Positions 34,990 through 44,667 of a stretch of 64,000 bases of DNA are shown piece by piece. The notes below the pieces were generated by a model that did no database searches, was not told where the DNA came from, and saw only the letters and a program-made list of their open reading frames with translations. This DNA is from Polytrichum commune. Lineage: Eukaryota > Streptophyta > Polytrichopsida > Polytrichales > Polytrichaceae. The translations under genes and the position numbers were made by a program. How positions within the stretch are numbered: position 1 is the first letter of the stretch; each line of letters starts with the position of its first letter. The stretch is taken from positions 2,546,501-2,610,500 of the forward strand of contig OX485808.1 in NCBI GenBank assembly GCA_950295325.1, read 5' to 3'.

Positions 34990-35178
34990 GTGTCTTGGGA
35001 GGAGTTTGGGCATAATCGGTAAAAATCCAAGTGTTTCTTCCAAGTCCAAATGTCCGGTTACATGTTGTGACCGTTTGGTTTTTTCTTCATTAATTTGAGG
35101 TACATTCCATAGATTTCTCTAAAACGTTTGGTGATTTTCCTGACGTCTTGAACTTCAACCGGTCATTTCTCAAACTCA
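34990..35178 (+). repeat. Repeat family C, copy C2 (left part)
   Basis: Matches C1 from 'ggagtttgggcataatcgg' to 'tttctcaaactca'. The copy is interrupted here by MITE T; it continues at 35383-35400 ('tcaaccattatatctata'), is interrupted again by F2, and resumes at 35862 ('aactaagcggttggttatcccc'), which together correspond to 'accagttcatctgtaactaactgccggttctcccc' of C1. Confidence 0.65.
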
Positions 35179-35382
35179 TACACCTCCCACACCGGCCCAT
35201 CCGGCCGGGCCCTAGTCAGCCCAGATGGTGCCCCCCCTCCCCAAGATGGGGTCGCCCATTCAAGTCGCATGGGACAGACACCCAAAGCCCCCCCGGATGG
35301 GTGGATGCAGTCCACCCGGTTTGTATCCGCACCGGTCGGGCTGGCTGGGCCTTGGCTAGTATGGGTCAGTGTGGGAAGTGTA
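35179..35382. mobile_element. GC-rich MITE T with TACACYTCCCACAC termini
   Basis: The 204-base GC-rich element has long imperfect TIRs: left TACACCTCCCACACCGGCCC, right (minus strand) TACACTTCCCACACTGACCC, with further pairing of 'ctagtcagcccag'- and 'ggcccagccagccc'-type words. It is flanked by TCA at 35176-35178 and 35383-35385, a 3-bp duplication as made by CACTA or PIF/Harbinger elements. No coding sequence. Confidence 0.7.
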
Positions 35383-35400
35383 TCAACCATTATATCTATA

Positions 35401-35861
35401 AGGGCCACTTCACATGTAAGACTGAGAGTCATGACAAATGCATTTCAAGCACTCTCGTTGGTGGAAAAGGGGGAGCCAGTCCAAGTTCACTTCACACTAC
35501 GCTTGAGGGACCAACCGAGTATGTGAATGCAAGATGGATGTAAAGTCTACATGGATTCCTACATGGCATCGAATGCATCATGTTTCATGGTCACTTGGAT
35601 TATTTTCAAAAACCACCTCTTGGAGGTAGGCCTAACACAAAATTGGGAGACCATGGCACTCCAAATGTTTATTCTATTTTATCATGTGTGAGGACCTACA
35701 TGAATAGAAATTCATTGAAATAGCATTTGGTTGAGGGCCCGGTCACATATGACTTCACACTACATCATGTTGGAGGTGTGTTGGGACGGCCTTTGGACAC
35801 TTTCTTTTGGGCTCTCACAATTTCATGGTCACGGCTCTTGGCTCGTGTGTAAAGTGGCCCT
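35401..35861 (-). mobile_element. TIR element family F, copy F2
   Basis: The inverted relative of F1 and F3. The left end is AGGGCCACTTCACATGTAAG (this copy's diverged end) and the right end is CTCGTGTGTAAAGTGGCCCT. It retains the internal landmarks 'tgcaagatggatgtaaagtc', 'catgtttcatggtcacttgg' and 'agcatttggttgagggccc'. It lies within the split family C copy. Confidence 0.75.
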
Positions 35862-35900
35862 AACTAAGCGGTTGGTTATCCCCGTTCACTGCAACATAAT

Positions 35901-36834
35901 CACTTGCAAATATTTTCGGTGTACAACTGACAAATATAAATAGTAAAAAAAACAAAGTAACCTATTACGTACCATAATTTTTTTCAATGTTTAACTCTTA
36001 AAAGACGTAGGGACTTGATGTATGGCATGTTTAAATAATTTTTTACGAGCCTCATCAAGTTTTAACATTAATTTTCTCATATTGGAGGTTTGAAATCTAA
36101 TTAGGGGATTATCTTATGCCAAGGGTACATTGAAAATATTCTCTTACGTGACATCGATGATCAAAACACTAAGTTTGTATATGAGGGCACTATGTTGTGT
36201 ATTTCAACCTAAGCATTTGATAACAATAAGGCATTTAACCCATTCGAAAGTGCACTTGGTTATTAAGTTGATTTCATAAAGGCTCGCTTTTAACACAATT
36301 ACCTCAAATTTAAAGTATGTAGCTCAAATACATGTTTTGTGCATGGAAAACCCCAGATTAGTACTCTTAGATGCTCAAGAGTCAACAATGCAAATTCTCA
36401 TTTTCTCTTTTACACACAAATCACCATCCCAACCCCATTCCTAATGCTCTTCACAAAACACGCATGCACATAAAGACACACACTCTCTCACACACACACA
36501 TATGTTTTGGAAACAACAATACGTTGTCACCCAATTATTGTAGGATCGTTTATGAAGCTCGACGATAAATATTGTGGGGCCATACTCTTGCACATTTGTA
36601 GTGTACTCTTAAGTTTGGGAATTAGAAGTCCGTGTTCGACAAAACCGACACAAGAGCACACTTCTCAAGCTCCGAGCAATATTATAACATACTTTGATGC
36701 CTTTCATACCTCACAGGCTGACACAAGAGTTGACACTGAGACATCGATAACAAGTTTTAAGAATCTCTTGCCTCGGAAAATTGACATGTTTCAGAAACTC
36801 ACAACACCACTCCCCATTCTATGGAGTAAAAGCC
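35901..36834. other. AT-rich DNA, nothing recognised
   Basis: No gene supported. The plus-strand open frame at 36507-36875 has no domain and overlaps the start of repeat R2, so it is probably not coding. Confidence 0.3.
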
Positions 36835-37015
36835 ATGCAATAGTATGTAGCCTGGAGGTTACTTTGTTTAGTTGATTTGACTCTGGAATCAGCTTCAAAG
36901 ACACTCAACATTAGTGTCATTGAGGTTAATTAAGATGAATCGACAATAAACTTGTAGAGGGTTAAGTTTTTATGTTGGATGGATGAGGGGTAGATTCATC
37001 TGTGATAATTGCCAC
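36835..37015 (+). repeat. Repeat R2, copy 2
   Basis: Same orientation as 18430-18600, sharing 'agttgatttgac', 'atcagcttcaaagac' and 'tatgttggatggatgag'. Non-coding. Confidence 0.5.
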
Positions 37016-37496
37016 TCTCTGGAATATGCTAACAAATATAGGTGCAGCCATCACTCCGCGCTTTCTTTGCAACAAGTTGTAAAATGACGTAATTTATTGA
37101 TGTTGAGGCAAAGGTAACTTAAGGTAGAAAAGGTGCTTAAACCAACACTTGAAGTTATTGCACATACATACGGATATGTGGTTGATATTTAAGAAAAATT
37201 ATATTAGTTCTTGGGCTAAACGTAGGCATAAAGAAAGAAAGTATATCTTTAGCCTCAATTGAATTTTTGATGAATATTCAAAGTCAAAACCACTAGCTTC
37301 CGTAAACCGATCCATTGGCCATGTGTATGACAACCTTGCAGATGATGAGGACCCCCACCTTCATTGCCTTGAACAAATACAAACATTGTAGGGTACTAGA
37401 CCCAAGCTAGATCAAATTGTCACCTTGCATCATGGGTACCGACCCCCTAGTGCTTTGTGGGTCTACCTCCTTGGCATTGTGAATAGATTGGCTAGA

Positions 37497-37514
37497 CCCC
37501 CCCCCCCCCCCCCC
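37497..37514. repeat. Run of 18 C
   Basis: The longest C/G homopolymer in the window. No inverted G-rich partner with a target duplication was found near it. Confidence 0.95.
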
Positions 37515-37689
37515 GCTTAGCACATGTATAGAATGGCTAGAATAGGCATTGACAAGCCACCCTAAACCCTCCTTGATCCAACCTGAGAGTGGAGCTCGTT
37601 ACCTACCCTACATGGAGATAGTGGAGGTCATTATTCAATATTGAAGTCTTCAACACATGTCAAATGCTATTTTGGCTGTCAAAAAAGTG

Positions 37690-37727
37690 TTTTTGTTTGT
37701 TTGTTTCTTCTTCTTCTTCTTCTTTTT
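37690..37727. repeat. Compound (GTTT)n / (CTT)n microsatellite
   Basis: Three GTTT units run into six CTT-type units and a T run, followed by a G run. Simple-sequence DNA. Confidence 0.85.
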
Positions 37728-38141
37728 GGGGGGGAGGAAGGGTACGTCACAAAAATGTGCTCAGCAAGTTTCCACCCTTCATAGTGAAGGCCTCTCCAAA
37801 TATTGCTCGTCACAAAATTTAGTGGTTGCAATTTGCAAATAAAAACATCATTGGATTCCATACACTCCTCCCCCCTAGGGAATGGTTCAAAGCAGTAGAG
37901 TGTTGACAATTGGGAGGCCTTTATAGGTGTTGGTGTTGGGTGGGTGTTGGTTTTAGCACCCTCTACCTTAGACCCGATTGGCTTAGATATTCAATCATGC
38001 ATGCATGTGTCCATTAGAAACTCTGAAAACATACTTTATGCTACCAGATTATTGATTGTTGACTCTTTGCAAAACAGGCCACGAAAGAACTTATCAAGCA
38101 TCAACAACTCATTTGTATGACTCAGATAATATAAGGCTTTG

Positions 38142-38519
38142 CACTACACTAAATATGAAGTTTAGTATCATGTGGTATTTTATGTCACTATGGTAATTTT
38201 TTGGATGACACTTCTTATGGATAAGTGAACAAATATTGTCATGGACAATGGATGAGTTCATTCATTGGCCAAAGTTGTACCTTCTCTTATCAACAATGTG
38301 TGATGAAATATTGTCATGGATGATTGAAATTTGGGTCAGAAATCACTTGGTAAGTCGCAGTAATTGCAATACTGTAATTGTTTGATCCCCAAAAAATTTA
38401 CAAGGAATGACAAATAATGTTGGGCTAACATGCAGTGTTAGTGACACTACACCACAATTTACAATTAGTATTGAGCAAGACAATTAGAATTGGTGATACT
38501 AAATATCATATTTGGTGTG
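38142..38519 (+). mobile_element. CACTA-like family A, copy A2
   Basis: The left end CACTACACTAAATATGA and right end TCATATTTGGTGTG (diverged complement) enclose 378 bases closely matching A3. Landmarks are 'atgtcactatggtaa', 'tattgtcatgg' twice, 'cacttggtaagt', 'aaggaatgacaaataatgtt' and 'caagacaattagaattgg'. CACTA is the signature first pentamer of En/Spm-type elements; this copy has no transposase. Confidence 0.7.
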
Positions 38520-38529
38520 CTTATTTACA

Positions 38530-39609
38530 TTTACTCTCAAAGATAAAATGGGCTTCAAGAAAAAGATCCATAAGCTACACTGCAGCCATTGGTTGTAGCC
38601 TCCTACAACATAAGAACCCTCCTCCAAGAACTATTCATGAGAAGTGCCATGGAATGCTTAGGGTCAGTATCCACTCGCCCGCCAGGTGGCACCTACATTT
38701 TCACTAGAATATGGTGGACTAACATTAAAACTAACCCTTATCCCCACACTTAAACTCATGAGTTATCCTTTTACTTCAACAAGAGTTTAGGTCGGGAGAT
38801 GGTTGTTTTCAATACAATATATTCCATGTTTGGTACGTTTCTGGTGCATGCTTGGATTTTAGCACGAGGTTAAAACGATCCATCATTGTTGTCTCTTGGA
38901 GACAACAATGATAGGATATGGGTCATGCAGGTGTAGATGTTGTACATGATGCATCATTGGGGGCAATTTACAATGAGTTTTTGGTTGGCACATTAGCCTC
39001 AACCTCAACTAAACCTCAACCTTTGCTCCAATTCAACCTCAACTCACGTCTTCTCAACATCAATTCAACACCAACCTCACATTTTCATGTCAACTTCTTC
39101 CTCTAAAGCACTTAGTTTTTTTCCTCCTTTCTTTCAACCTCACATTCTTCACTCACTCCTTCTCAAGCTTGCAACTTGCATGCTCTCCCCGAACTCCCAA
39201 AATCTAGCTTATGTAACATGTGATCCAACACCATGTTTGGATGAACATGCATGACATCTATCAAAGACCACTAATGAACATGGGATGAACATAACACACA
39301 ACGCACCACTTATGACATTTGTCAAGTGCTCCACCCTAACTCATGAATATTGGAAATGCAAGGATTGAACCACAAGGTGGAAGGGTCATGCAAAGGACAT
39401 GCTTTAAATTGGTAGGCGAGACCCGCCCGCCCTTGTGGGCACGTAGGTTAAGTTGTTCAATACTTGGAGGTTGTATAAATTTATTTCACCATTCCATTTA
39501 GGATAGGCAAACTGAAAGAAAATTGGGCATTGCAAAGCAAATCTTGTCTTAGATTTGGCATTCAAGAGAACCCAAATAAGTTGTCTTGGCAGAAAATGAA
39601 GGTGATCAT
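38530..39609. other. Intergenic; nothing recognised
   Basis: No gene supported. It includes a stretch around 39000-39090 in which 'caacctcaa' words recur (low-complexity), giving an open frame that is not likely to be coding. Confidence 0.3.
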
Positions 39610-40017
39610 GTCAAGGGGGGGGGGGGGGAGGGGCATAACTAACTTCTATTTCTAACAACCTCTATCTTTTACAACAAACAAGAGCCCACCCATTGCAAGG
39701 TAGGTAGTAAACCCCACCCTGCACCAAGGGGATACTTGAGCAAGGTAGGGTCAACACACTCAAATTCACATCATATTACCCAACGTTGGTTTTCTTTTCT
39801 ATCTTTCATGAATAATAGATCTTTAGTTTCAAAAAACCACTATGTCTTGGTCTAAGTCCACTTTACACCCATGACCAAGGCTTTCAAGAAGAGATGTGGA
39901 TTTCTCTTAATCATGATGATCGGACCACCACCATGACCACAAGAAATCCCAAATCATTTTTCCTTACGACCTTTGGTCACATGTGTAAACAATCCTTATG
40001 CCCCCTCCCCACCTGAC
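39610..40017. mobile_element. Possible G-run TIR element
   Basis: The left sequence 'gtcaa', a 14-G run (39615-39628), then 'aggggcataac' is inverted at the right as 'ttatgccccctccccacctgac'. That gives an inverted pair of about 20 bases interrupted by the G-run length difference. No target duplication was found, so the call is tentative. Confidence 0.35.
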
Positions 40018-40378
40018 CTCAACATAACCTCACTTAGCCTAAAAGCTCATTTATTAAATATGGCTTCCACACCATCGTTGCTATCTAGTCTCGAGCCTAC
40101 TTGGCAAAGGGCATGGCATGGTTTTAAAATTGAGCTTAAGCCTTAAGCACCAACCCTCCCATTGGTACCTAGAGATGATGCAAGAATATAGGGCCCTCAA
40201 TATTGTTGCCTCCAACCCTTGTGTTTTGGTTGCTTTTAGTTTTAGCTCAGAGAGTGCAAGGAGCTTCATTAACAAAAACCAATGATACGGTAGATGAGTG
40301 GTAAGGCATTTGACCTTGCTCCAAAAAATATCCAACATGTCATTACTTGGTAGATAAAACAATGAACATTTATGAAAG

Positions 40379-40754
40379 CTACACTAATCGTGATATCAGT
40401 GTTGATGGTATTTAATGTCACTATGGTAACTTTTTGGATGATGCTTCTTATGAATAAGTGAACAAATGTTGCTATGGGTGATGGATGAGTTCATCCATTG
40501 GCCAAAAACCTACCTTCTCTTGTCAGCGACTTGTGATGAAATATTGTCATGGATGATTGAATTTTGGATTAAAAAAATCACTTGGTAAGTGACAGTAATT
40601 GCAACACTGTAAATATATAATCACAAAAAAAATTTACAAGGAATGACAAATAATGTTGGGTTAACATTTAGTGTTGGTGACACTATATTGCAGTGTACAA
40701 TTAATATTGAGCAAGACAATTAGAATTGGTGACATTAAACATCATATTTAGTGG
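40379..40754 (+). mobile_element. CACTA-like family A, copy A3
   Basis: Matches A2 nearly end to end. The left end is degraded (ctacactaatcgtga) and the right end is TCATATTTAGTGG. Non-autonomous. Confidence 0.65.
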
Positions 40755-40970
40755 TCTTAACTAGAACCTACTTGAAAATCTCCGGAACAAGTTCTTGTAG
40801 GTGCATCAGCTAACTAGGATGCCTCCACCATAACCGAGAGAGCTTTACTGGGTTTTTTTAGTTAAAATTTTGATTATTTGGTAAACCCAAGCAGAGCTAG
40901 GCCTTTAGAAGTTGTTTTACCCAATTGGCAAATTCCATGGTGTCTCTTAGGGTCAAATGAGAGGAATGTG

Positions 40971-41472
40971 AGGGCCACATCACACACGAGCCAAGAGCCG
41001 TGACCATGAAATTGTGAGAGCCCAAAAGAAAATGTCCAAAGACCGTCCCAACACACCTCCGAAATCATGTAGTGTGGTCATGGATCCTCAAGTGTAGTGT
41101 GAAGTTGTATGTGACCGGATCTTCAACCAAATGCTACTTCAGTGAATTTTTATTCATGCAGGTCCTCACACATGATAAAATAAAATAAATCAACGGTTGT
41201 GAGCGTTCAGAATGCCATGGTCTCCCGGTTTTGTGTTAGGTCTACCACCAAGAGGTGGTTTTAAAAAAACACCCCAAGTGACCATGAAACATGATCCATT
41301 TGGTGCCACGTAGGAATCCATGTAGACTTTACATCCATCTTGCATTCGCATACTCCGTTGGTCCCTCAAGCGTAGTGTGAAGCGAACTTGGACCGGCTCC
41401 GGCTTTTCCACCAATTAGAGTGCTTGAAGTGTACTGGTCACGGGCTCTCGGTCTCGTGTGTGAAGTGGCCCT
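40971..41472 (+). mobile_element. TIR element family F, copy F3
   Basis: Ends AGGGCCACATCACACACGAG and CTCGTGTGTGAAGTGGCCCT are inverted with one mismatch in 20. The flanking bases are GAGGAATGTG (left) and GAGGAATCGC (right): the first seven of ten match, which may be a decayed target duplication of Mutator-like length. Same orientation as F1. No coding sequence. Confidence 0.8.
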
Positions 41473-41668
41473 GAGGAATCGCAGAGACCTATCTTTAGAT
41501 CATTTCATTGAACACTCAAGGCCAAGGGCCCTAGCAAGTTTGTTCCCCTGATTTCTGGGCTTAGGTGCAAGTCGAGGCCCAAGTGGCAAACCTACCGCCC
41601 AGACAGACAAGGAATTCCAAACGGTTCCACTATTCCAAGTTTTCACTATTCAGATAGGAATGAGGTAA

Positions 41669-42035
41669 GGTCATCGCCAGCCCATTCCCGGCAACGGTAA
41701 CTACCGGGAACAGTGAGCCCGGGCTTGGGCCAACGGGCTCGGAACCCAGCCCGTTATGCACAGGGTCCCTGTAAAGCTACTCCCGCTCTCGGCACATTTT
41801 TGGAGTTTGCCGAGAGAAGTTGTCCTCCCGCTACACACTGCCTTATCCAAAAGTAGCTTGTGAAGCTGGGACACCTGTGTGCCGGGGGGCTACGTGGCTG
41901 GAGACCTGTGTGCCCGGGGACCCTTGCCGGGCAATGGGCTGGACCCCCCTCCCGCCAAACCCTCCCTCCATTGAGCAGGGCTCCCTGCATCCCGCCCTGC
42001 CGGGAGCTGATGCCGGGAATGGGTTGGCGATGCCC
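41669..42035. mobile_element. GC-rich Tourist/PIF-Harbinger-like MITE
   Basis: The 367-base element has 24-bp TIRs starting GGTCATCGCCAGCCCATTCC at the left and GGGCATCGCCAACCCATTCC (minus strand) at the right, with 22 of 24 positions identical. It is flanked by TAA at 41666-41668 and 42036-42038, the TWA-type 3-bp duplication of PIF/Harbinger elements. It is much richer in G and C than the surroundings. Open frames inside it on both strands reflect composition rather than coding. Confidence 0.85.
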
Positions 42036-42079
42036 TAAGGTAGGATGAGTTAGAGACTTTTGTGGATGAAGCGAGACAA

Positions 42080-42275
42080 TGTCCGGGAACATTTTTGGGC
42101 GTAACCAGTTGAGATCCAAGTTTTCTCAAGCAAAACCGGTCACATGTTGACATCTGTTGGTTTGTTCCTCGTTGATTTGAGTTACATTCTTTAAATTCCT
42201 CTAAAACGATGGGTACTTTCCCTAAAATCTTGGACTTCAACCCTTGTTTCAAAATCAACGGGTTCATTGTGAAGC
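42080..42275 (+). repeat. Repeat family C, copy C3
   Basis: Begins 'gggaacatttttgggcgtaa' and follows C1 through 'cacatgttgacat', 'gatttgagttacattc' and 'cttggacttcaaccc' to 'tcaacgggttca'. Diverged, non-coding. Confidence 0.6.
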
Positions 42276-42865
42276 AAGCACCTATTCCCATGGAGGTGGA
42301 ATAGTGGAACCGCAATTAATTAGGTGTTTTTGAAGGCTACATAAATATGTAGGGGAATGGAATGGTCTTGAACACGAGGGTGAACTAAGAAGTGACTAAG
42401 TTTGAAAGTAAGCATAGATTTGCTCAAGAAATGTCCAACTCTCTCTCTCCCACTATCACTCAATCCACAAATTTGGTAAGCATTTGAGGACCTTGTTTCC
42501 CAACACTTGCCAAGGGGGCCGTAAAAACATGTCCATGTAAGTTTGTTATTTACTTATCCTAAATAACTTTAATAGCTTAATTCAAGGTCTATGATCCCGA
42601 AATTAGGGGTGACATGGCTCAAAGTAGTAATATATGGGTTTTATATAGTATTAAACATCCTCGCCAACATTACAAAACCACACAACATTTGAATTAACTT
42701 ATTCACGCCTTAAACAAGGTTTTCTTTACATGTTAGCAAGAACTTCCGAATATTGTTACTGATAACTAACGTAGATGGGTATTATTTGGTCAAATTTTCT
42801 GGTTTATGTGTAGTGATATGTATTTACACGACAACATGTAAGAGGGACATGATAAAGCAGTCACT

Positions 42866-43172
42866 ACTACACTAAATAGGATATTTAGTGTTATTACCAC
42901 CCTACTGTGCTCAACACTAATTTTCAATTCTTTGACAATTAGTGTTAGCCATAAATGTGCCGCTACCTTCCCTACTGCCACCTCACTTATTTTATTAATT
43001 TTCATATCCTTACTAACACTAAATTCAAATATGTAACTTCCACATATGACCATACTTGATATTTAGTGCTTGAATTTACATTTAATGTTACTTACTTTCA
43101 TAGAGTTATTGATATTTAGTGTATGCATTCGTATTTAGTGTATCAAACACTAAAAATCCTATTTAGTGTAGT
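42866..43172. mobile_element. CACTA-like family E element
   Basis: The terminal inverted repeats are 27 bp with one mismatch: left ACTACACTAAATAGGATATT, right ending AATCCTATTTAGTGTAGT. It is 307 bases long with no coding capacity. The interior differs from families A and D although the first 13 bases are shared. Additional 'tagtgtta' and 'aacactaa' words occur subterminally. The target duplication was not resolved. Confidence 0.75.
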
Positions 43173-43419
43173 TGTGGCGCATTGTGAACCCCATCACCCT
43201 AATTTATGCACATGATTAATACACTTTGATAGTGCAACCAAGGATTTCCCCAACCCCATCATGTAGTTGGATCTAGACTTGGATCGATTTAATGTTGATC
43301 TTACATGCTTAAGAAGAATGTAACTTTTGAAACGCATGTATCCAAACATGACCACCTTCCATTGAATCATGTATGTAACTTCCGAATAATGTCTCCAAGG
43401 ATTCATACATGTTTCGATT

Positions 43420-43535
43420 CTCATAGGGTTTAGAGCAAAGGTCGTGATTAGGGTTTGTTTAAGGCTAATTAGGTTTAGGGCAACGACTGAGATTAGGGTT
43501 TGTTTAGGGCTAATTGGGTTCAGGAGCACTGCATT
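43420..43535 (-). repeat. 45-bp tandem repeat (15-codon period)
   Basis: Units begin at 43444 (gtgattagggtttgttt) and 43489 (gagattagggtttgttt), with a degraded unit before them. Because 45 is a multiple of three, the minus strand reads a 15-residue repeat, SPKQTLISVVALNLI then SLKQTLITTFALNPM, in an open frame at 43194-43547. It might be a scrap of a repeat protein or a chance open minisatellite. Confidence 0.6.
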
Positions 43536-43597
43536 TACAGAGGCCACGCAGAGTGTTACAATACACCAATGTGTAATTTCACAAACGGTTATAACAT

Positions 43598-43898
43598 ACT
43601 ACACTAAATATGATATTTAGTGTCACCAATTCTAATTGTCTCGCTCAATACTAATTGTAAACCGCGGTATAGTGTCACCAACACTAAATGTGAGTCCAAC
43701 ATTATTTGTCATTCCTTGTAAAACTTTTGTGGGATTATAGATTTACAGCGTTGCAATTACCGTCACTTACCAAGTGAATTTTCATCCAATTTTTAATCAC
43801 CCATGACAATATTTCATCACAAGTTGCTGACAAGAGAAGGTAGGGTTTGAGACAACGGATGAACTCATCATCATCCATGACAATATTTGTCCACGGAG
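43598..43898 (-). mobile_element. CACTA-like family A, copy A4 (inverted, truncated)
   Basis: The plus strand starts ACTACACTAAATATGATATT and runs as the reverse complement of A2/A3 up to the 'catgacaatatttgtccac' region, then stops abruptly where family C copy C4 begins. The outer 5-prime end of the element is missing. Confidence 0.65.
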
Positions 43899-44420
43899 AT
43901 ATTTGGCAAGATCAGTTTAGGGTTTATTCTTTCCAAGTCCGATTGGTTACATGTTGTGTGAACTTTCAGTTTTTTTATTTATTAATTCGAGGTATATTCT
44001 CTATATTATTCTAGAATGATTGATAAGTTTTGTGAGGTCTTGTTCAACTAGGTTATTTCTCAAATTCACCGATTCATATTTGTAACTTAAGGTACAAAAT
44101 TATCATGAAGTCTCGAACTTGAACCGTGTTATTTCTCAAACTCGCCGGTTCATATTTGTAACTTAAAGTACTAGATTATCATGAAGTCTCGAACTTCAAC
44201 TGGGTTAATTCTCAAACTCATCGGTTCATCTTTGTAACTTAAGGTACCAAGTTATCGTGAAGTCTCGAACTTCAACCGGGTCATTTCTCAAAATCAACCA
44301 GTGCATCTTTGTAACTTTAGGTACCAAATTCTCCTGAAATCTTGAACTGCAACCGGGTAATTTCTCAAAATCAACCAGTTCATGTGGACTAACTGCCAGC
44401 TCTCCCCGGTTCTCGCCCAC
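43899..44420 (+). repeat. Repeat family C, copy C4, with expanded array
   Basis: Starts 'ggagatatttggcaagat' and follows the family C order, but the 'cttgaacttcaaccgg' segment that occurs once in C1-C3 is repeated five times here (see 44038-44398). It ends 'aactgccagctctccccgg', as in C1. Confidence 0.65.
44038..44398 (+). repeat. 76-bp tandem array, five units
   Basis: Units begin 'tcttgttcaac', 'tctcgaacttgaacc', 'tctcgaacttcaact', 'tctcgaacttcaacc' and 'tcttgaactgcaacc', each followed by 'ttctcaaa' and, in all but the last, 'tttgtaacttaagg'. Unit lengths are 73-77 bases; the last unit is partial. Confidence 0.85.
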
Positions 44421-44431
44421 ACTTACTAGTG

Positions 44432-44460
44432 GCAGTGAACGGAGTTTGCCCGTTCACTGC
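44432..44460. repeat. Perfect 11-bp hairpin
   Basis: GCAGTGAACGG at 44432-44442 and CCGTTCACTGC at 44450-44460 pair perfectly around a 7-base loop. It lies just outside the end of C4; the word CCCGTTCACTGC also occurs at the end of C2 (about 35880), so it belongs to the family C end. Confidence 0.7.
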
Positions 44461-44640
44461 TGCTCACCACCAGTATATGTGGGCGGCCTATATGACCAAG
44501 TGTCGCTTGAGCCTCGGTCATAGGACCATTAGTTGGACACCATGGCGCTCAAAATTGTCTTTTGGAAGGAAGGCAATCCCCATGCCACACGTACCACAAT
44601 ATTGCCAGTCTGCAATAGAGTACACATGCTATATCAAAAG

Positions 44641-44667
44641 TATTATTATTATTATTATTATTATTAT
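44641..44667. repeat. (TAT)9 microsatellite
   Basis: A perfect 27-base trinucleotide run. Confidence 0.9.

Noticed and set aside
35148-35543. 131-codon and overlapping open frames
   Set aside because: They span MITE T and the end of F2, so they are not genes.
36507-36875. 122-codon plus-strand open frame
   Set aside because: It runs into the non-coding repeat R2 and has no recognisable domain.
41754-42315. Several open frames of 60-141 codons on both strands
   Set aside because: They lie in the GC-rich Harbinger-like MITE (41669-42035) and repeat C3; few stop codons are expected in such composition.
43437-43535. Telomere-like TTTAGGG words
   Set aside because: The 'tttaggg' words sit in a 45-bp tandem unit and are not consecutive heptamers.
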